Positions 6,535 to 8,998 of a DNA stretch of 8,998 bases are shown here, one piece after another. The notes under the pieces are model-generated. The model ran no database searches, was not told where the DNA came from, and was given only the letters and a program-made list of their open reading frames with translations. The translations under genes were made by a program, and so were the position numbers. This stretch comes from Treponema sp. (GTDB taxonomy: Bacteria > Spirochaetota > Spirochaetia > Treponematales > Breznakiellaceae): assembly GCA_031256115.1 (NCBI GenBank), contig JAIRRF010000203.1, positions 1 to 8,998 on the forward strand, read 5' to 3'. Position 1 is the stretch's first letter; each line of letters starts with the position of its first letter.

Positions 6535-6759
6535 GTGGCTAAAGAAGAAGCGATAGAAGTGGAAGGGGTAGTAAAAGAAGCCCTTCCCAATACCATGTTC
6601 AGGATAGAGCTGGATAACCAGAACGGACATCTGATCCTGGCCCATCTTTCCGGCAAAATGCGCAAGCATTATATCCGTATTGTCCCCGGCGACCGTGTCC
6701 GTATTGCCCTTTCCCCCTACGACCTTAACCGGGGCCGCATCATCTACCGGGAACGCTGA
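6535..6759 (+). CDS. infA: Translation initiation factor IF-1
   Basis: A 74-residue OB-fold protein closely matching bacterial IF-1. It has L-P-N-T-M-F-R (17-23), the basic [13 protein letters not shown] segment that contacts the 30S A site, the G-D-R-V motif, and the [10 protein letters not shown] ending. There is a small insertion after the E-L-D strand relative to the 72-residue E. coli protein. Translation starts at GTG, with GGAGG four bases upstream. The gene lies 21 bp after the permease with no terminator between, so sugar-operon read-through can transcribe it. It is not in a ribosomal-protein operon here. Its last 20 bp overlap the end of the convergent Smr gene. Confidence 0.97.
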   Translation: MAKEEAIEVEGVVKEALPNTMFRIELDNQNGHLILAHLSGKMRKHYIRIVPGDRVRIALSPYDLNRGRIIYRER

Positions 6760-7177
6760 CTTTTTTTAGCAATACCCAGGTTGATCCCATTCCGCCGGAA
6801 CGGGCATTGCTGTAACCGCTTTCTCCGGCAAAGGGACAACGTTCTATAAAGTCACGGACCATTTTTCTTAAAATTCCTGTTTCCCGGGATCCGCTTGTTC
6901 CTTCATGATTTCCCTTTCCGTGGATGATCAATACTTTTTCCAGGGCTTTGTTTTTAGCGTCATTAAAAAAAACTGACAGGGAATTCCAGGCTTCGTCCTT
7001 TGTCAGGCCGTGAAGGTCTATGGAAGCGTCAGGGCTTTTGCGGAGGAGCCGTCTTCGCCGGGAGGCAGGAGATTCGTTATAGGCCGGATAATCACCAATA
7101 GAAGAAGATACTGCAACTTTATCGTAAATCCCCGGGCTTTGTTTTTCCCATTGGTCCAAAATTTTTCCGAAATCCAT
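6740..7177 (-). CDS. Smr-domain protein
   Basis: A 145-residue protein with a short charged N-terminal region, an arginine-rich stretch (R-R-R-R, 40-43) and a C-terminal Smr domain. The domain shows I-D-L-H-G (53-57), I-H-G-K-G (85-89) and the glycine-rich end G-G-M-G-S-T-W-V (128-135), which correspond to the three conserved family motifs. Stand-alone Smr proteins are small nucleic-acid-binding proteins, and some Smr domains are nucleases (MutS2, SmrA/SmrB, the latter acting on collided ribosomes). The substrate here is unknown. No strong ribosome binding site precedes the ATG (AACAAG only). The gene converges with infA and diverges from the aminotransferase, leaving just 37 bp between the two start codons, so the two promoters must overlap or lie inside coding sequence. 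Confidence 0.88.
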   Translation of the reverse strand: MDFGKILDQWEKQSPGIYDKVAVSSSIGDYPAYNESPASRRRRLLRKSPDASIDLHGLTKDEAWNSLSVFFNDAKNKALEKVLIIHGKGNHEGTSGSRETGILRKMVRDFIERCPFAGESGYSNARSGGMGSTWVLLKKVSVPGR

Positions 7178-7214
7178 CTTGTTAAATTTAATAGAGAAAG
7201 GGTATGGTTACAAT

Positions 7215-8561
7215 ATGAACCCTCTTGCAAATGAATTAAACGATGCGCTGGACAAAAGCCATGCCGGTGTTTTTTTATCTTCCCTGGGAAGGCGTCTTTT
7301 TTTTCCAAAAGGAATTATTGCCCAGGCGGCGGAAGCAAAAAAAACCGCCAGGATAAACGCCACCTTGGGTATGGCATTCAAAGACAGAAAACCTCTGATT
7401 CTTTCCCCCCTGGCAAAACATTTCCCAGGCCTTTTACCGGAAGAAATTGTGGTCTATGCCCCCACAGCGGGGATCGAAGCGCTCCGTAATACACAAAAAG
7501 CGGCCTTGATCCGAAAGAATTCCTGCCTGAAAGAAGGTGATTTTTCCCTGCCCGTAGTTGTGCCGGGAATCACCGCGGGGATTTCCTATATTGCCGATCT
7601 TTTTCTGGATAAAGGCCAGGTAATTCTTGCCGGCGATCCATCCTGGGATAATTACAGCCTTATTTTTTCCGAGCGCAGGGAAGCCATTCTGAAAGGTATA
7701 GCTCTTTTTTCCGTTGATGTCCCAGGTAATGATGATGTCCCCAACAAAGTTGGGGTGTTTAATATTGATGCCTTTGAAAATGCCCTAAAAGAAGAGGCAA
7801 AAACCGGCCAGGTACGGATCATTTTAAATTTTCCCCATAATCCTTCGGGGTATACACTCCTTAAAACCGAAGCGGAAAAACTTATTGCCCTTATTAATGA
7901 TTGTGCGGAAGGGGGCGCTTCCGTGCTGGTAATCTGCGACGATGCATATTTCGGACTTTTTTATGAAGACGAAACCATTAATGAATCCCTTTTCGGCCCC
8001 CTTGCCGCCCTTCATGAAAGGGTGCTGGCAGTAAAAATTGATGGCCCCACCAAAGAGGACTATGTCTGGGGCCTTAGAACCGGATTTGTCAGCATTGGAT
8101 CCAAAGGTTTGGATATATCCGGCTATGAAGCCCTGGAAAAGAAACTAATGGGGGCAATTCGCTCATCCGTATCATGCGCCAACACCCCCGCCCAATACCT
8201 GGCCTTGAAAACCTGGGAAGATCCTGCCACTACGGCGGACAAGGAAGCGTTTTTTTCACTTCTTTGCCGCCGTTACAGGACAGTAAAACAATTTATAGCG
8301 GAGAATCCCCCCCCATCCTCTGTTTTGGAAACGCTTCCCTTTAATTCCGGCTATTTTATGTGTTTTCGCTGTAAAGCCGGCCTGGGAGCGGAAGAACTGC
8401 GTCAGGCCCTGTTAAAAAAGGGCATTGGAACCATTGCCCTGGAAGATAAATACCTGCGGGTTACCTTTGCCGCTATTGAAGAAGAAGAAATCCCGGAAGT
8501 ATACAGGGTAATCTACGGGACAGCCTCGGAACTGGCGGCATTACGAGAAATTTGCCCATGA
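7215..8561 (+). CDS. PLP-dependent class I/II aminotransferase
   Basis: A 448-residue fold-type I aminotransferase with the expected cofactor residues. These are a glycine-bearing loop P-G-I-T-A-G-I-S near 117-124, D-P-S-W-D-N-Y where Trp144 would stack on PLP, N-F-P-H-N-P-S-G with Asn209, D-D-A-Y with Asp242 and Tyr245, the likely Schiff-base lysine Lys280 in D-G-P-T-K-E-D, and the following G-L-R-T-G with Arg288. The C-terminal L-R-V-T-F gives Arg415, the usual substrate-carboxylate contact. It is cytoplasmic. The substrate cannot be assigned: the family covers aspartate, aromatic and branched-chain amino acids. The ATG at 7215 is chosen because an in-frame TTG at 7179 adds a non-family extension and would overlap the promoter region. 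GAAAGGG is about 13 bases upstream, so initiation signals are weak either way. The gene appears to be monocistronic and is followed directly by the palindromic region. Confidence 0.9.
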   Translation: MNPLANELNDALDKSHAGVFLSSLGRRLFFPKGIIAQAAEAKKTARINATLGMAFKDRKPLILSPLAKHFPGLLPEEIVVYAPTAGIEALRNTQKAALIRKNSCLKEGDFSLPVVVPGITAGISYIADLFLDKGQVILAGDPSWDNYSLIFSERREAILKGIALFSVDVPGNDDVPNKVGVFNIDAFENALKEEAKTGQVRIILNFPHNPSGYTLLKTEAEKLIALINDCAEGGASVLVICDDAYFGLFYEDETINESLFGPLAALHERVLAVKIDGPTKEDYVWGLRTGFVSIGSKGLDISGYEALEKKLMGAIRSSVSCANTPAQYLALKTWEDPATTADKEAFFSLLCRRYRTVKQFIAENPPPSSVLETLPFNSGYFMCFRCKAGLGAEELRQALLKKGIGTIALEDKYLRVTFAAIEEEEIPEVYRVIYGTASELAALREICP

Positions 8562-8586
8562 AGCAAATTCTGCCTGTAAATAACCC

Positions 8587-8704
8587 ACAGAAGGGTGTTT
8601 CCCTGCCGGGAACTGCCGGTCGTGGCATTACTAACGGACGCTTCTTGGCGTCACTCTTATTGTCACACGCCGAAAAGTTCCCGGCAGAAAAAGCACCCTT
8701 CTGT
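8587..8704. repeat. Long imperfect palindrome 1 (about 118 bp)
   Basis: The arms 8587-8614 and 8676-8704 pair as 11 bp (ACAGAAGGGTG with CACCCTTCTGT), an internal loop of 5 and 6 bases, then 12 bp (CTGCCGGGAACT with AGTTCCCGGCAG). Inside, a 61-base core folds further to a central hairpin, GACGC (8637-8641) with GCGTC (8648-8652) around a 6-base loop. There is no T run after it, so it is not a standard terminator. It begins 25 bp after the aminotransferase stop. It could be a structured RNA, a REP- or MITE-like mobile palindrome, or a recombination site. The fold is seen directly and the role is unknown. Confidence 0.8.
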
Positions 8705-8736
8705 AGGACATAACCTCCGTTACCTTCATGGGCTAA

Positions 8737-8958
8737 TTCCTCATAACCGCCCTGAACACATTGGTGCTCTTGTTGCCACACCGGTGGGGGAAGGGTTGCT
8801 CATGAAGACCATTTTGGCGTCTTACAATTAATGCCACACCAAAGTGTGCGATAATCATGCGACGACCAACAATGGTCTGAATGGGCGTTCCTTCCCCCAC
8901 CGGTATGCGATAATTGGTATCAATACATTCAGTGCGGTAAATTATGGTTTATGCGGAA
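8737..8958. repeat. Long imperfect palindrome 2 (about 222 bp)
   Basis: This palindrome is centred near 8842. The best arms are a perfect 14 bp, CCGGTGGGGGAAGG (8781-8794) with CCTTCCCCCACCGG (8890-8903). A symmetric 11-base internal loop comes next, then 8 bp, AGACCATT (8806-8813) with AATGGTCT (8871-8878). The core ends in a CACAC/GTGTG hairpin with a CAAA loop (8840-8843). Symmetry continues outward with mismatches (8743-8780 against 8904-8952), interrupted by an insertion of about 10 bases in the right arm near 8938-8945, out to TTCC (8737-8740) with GGAA (8955-8958). Many mismatches are transitions, as expected if two inverted copies have diverged. No function can be read from it. Confidence 0.75.
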
Positions 8959-8998
8959 ATACTGAACAAGGCTCCGCTGGAAACCTGGGGAGCAAGGG

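Larger units (their letters stand above)
8562..8998. other. 437-bp region without a supported gene
   Basis: From the aminotransferase stop to the window edge no reading frame resembles a known protein. The region is filled by palindromes 1 and 2, joined by about 32 bp (8705-8736). The last 40 bp include a small stem GCTCC (8971-8975) with GGAGC (8989-8993). An ATG at 8944 opens a frame that runs off the edge after 18 codons, but it has only a weak upstream purine run and lies inside the palindrome arm. I see no tRNA, CRISPR repeat or clear terminator for the aminotransferase gene. Confidence 0.7.

Noticed and set aside
6768..6813. AGCAAT...ATTGCT inverted repeat with an adjacent T7 run as the infA terminator
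   Set aside because: On the + strand the T run precedes the hairpin rather than follows it, and on the - strand the run is A, so it has the wrong polarity for an intrinsic terminator in either direction.
8558..8713. 51-codon ORF whose ATG overlaps the aminotransferase stop (ATGA)
   Set aside because: The overlap looks like translational coupling, but the frame runs almost entirely through palindrome 1. It shows no protein family features, and its apparent openness is explained by the repeat.
8473..8831. Open frames on both strands across the end of the aminotransferase gene and the palindromes (8473-8781 - and 8595-8831 +)
   Set aside because: They lack ribosome binding sites and recognisable motifs, cross the palindrome arms, and the minus-strand one overlaps the real coding end of the aminotransferase.
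8587..8958. Integron attC sites
   Set aside because: Some treponemes carry integrons, so I looked for paired RYYYAAC and GTTRRRY core sites around these hairpins and did not find them in inverted arrangement. No cassette genes or integrase are present.
8944..8998. Possible start of a gene running off the right edge (MVYAEILNKAPLE...)
   Set aside because: Only 18 codons are visible, the upstream ribosome binding site is weak, and the ATG falls in the right arm of palindrome 2. Sequence beyond the window is needed to judge it.

Overview
The window looks like a piece of chromosome from a host-associated spirochaete, most likely a Treponema. This is inferred from a TmpC/PnrA-type BMP lipoprotein with a relaxed, spirochaete-style lipobox, an intermediate GC content, and a ChvE-type sugar importer. 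No rRNA or other firm phylogenetic marker is present, so the assignment is moderate only.

Layout. Positions 1-672 (+) are a worn accessory stretch: the C-terminal tail of an unidentified protein, a flavodoxin gene with its middle deleted and its frame broken, and an unrecognised 49-codon ORF. Positions 680-2367 (-) hold a toxin-antitoxin locus followed by a lipoprotein gene. The antitoxin has a RelB/DinJ-like N-terminus and a VapB/Phd-like C-terminal tail. Its 3' end overlaps a PIN-domain (VapC) toxin by ATGA, and the toxin has lost its C-terminal third. The BMP-family nucleoside-binding lipoprotein gene starts 27 bp further on. A 161-bp divergent region (2368-2528) carries the toxin-antitoxin promoter, with a 14-bp perfect palindrome in its spacer, and the sugar operon promoter, with an inverted repeat over its -10.

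Positions 2529-6759 (+) are a complete CUT2-class sugar ABC importer: binding protein, double ATPase and permease. A strong hairpin terminator between the first two genes probably allows excess binding protein. The translation initiation factor IF-1 gene follows only 21 bp after the permease. An Smr-domain protein (6740-7177, -) converges on infA with a 20-bp tail overlap and diverges from a PLP-dependent aminotransferase (7215-8561, +).

The last 437 bp (8562-8998) hold no convincing gene. They contain two consecutive long imperfect palindromes (about 118 and 222 bp). Their outer stems differ, but their cores are related in sequence, with the second in inverted orientation relative to the first. 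This is the least explained part of the window.

The best-supported biology is sugar uptake (chvE-mmsA-mmsB), nucleoside scavenging (BMP lipoprotein), and basic translation and amino-acid metabolism. The items most worth a second look are the palindrome pair, the composite antitoxin with its truncated toxin, and the coupling of infA to a sugar transporter operon. I found no CRISPR array, tRNA or rRNA.
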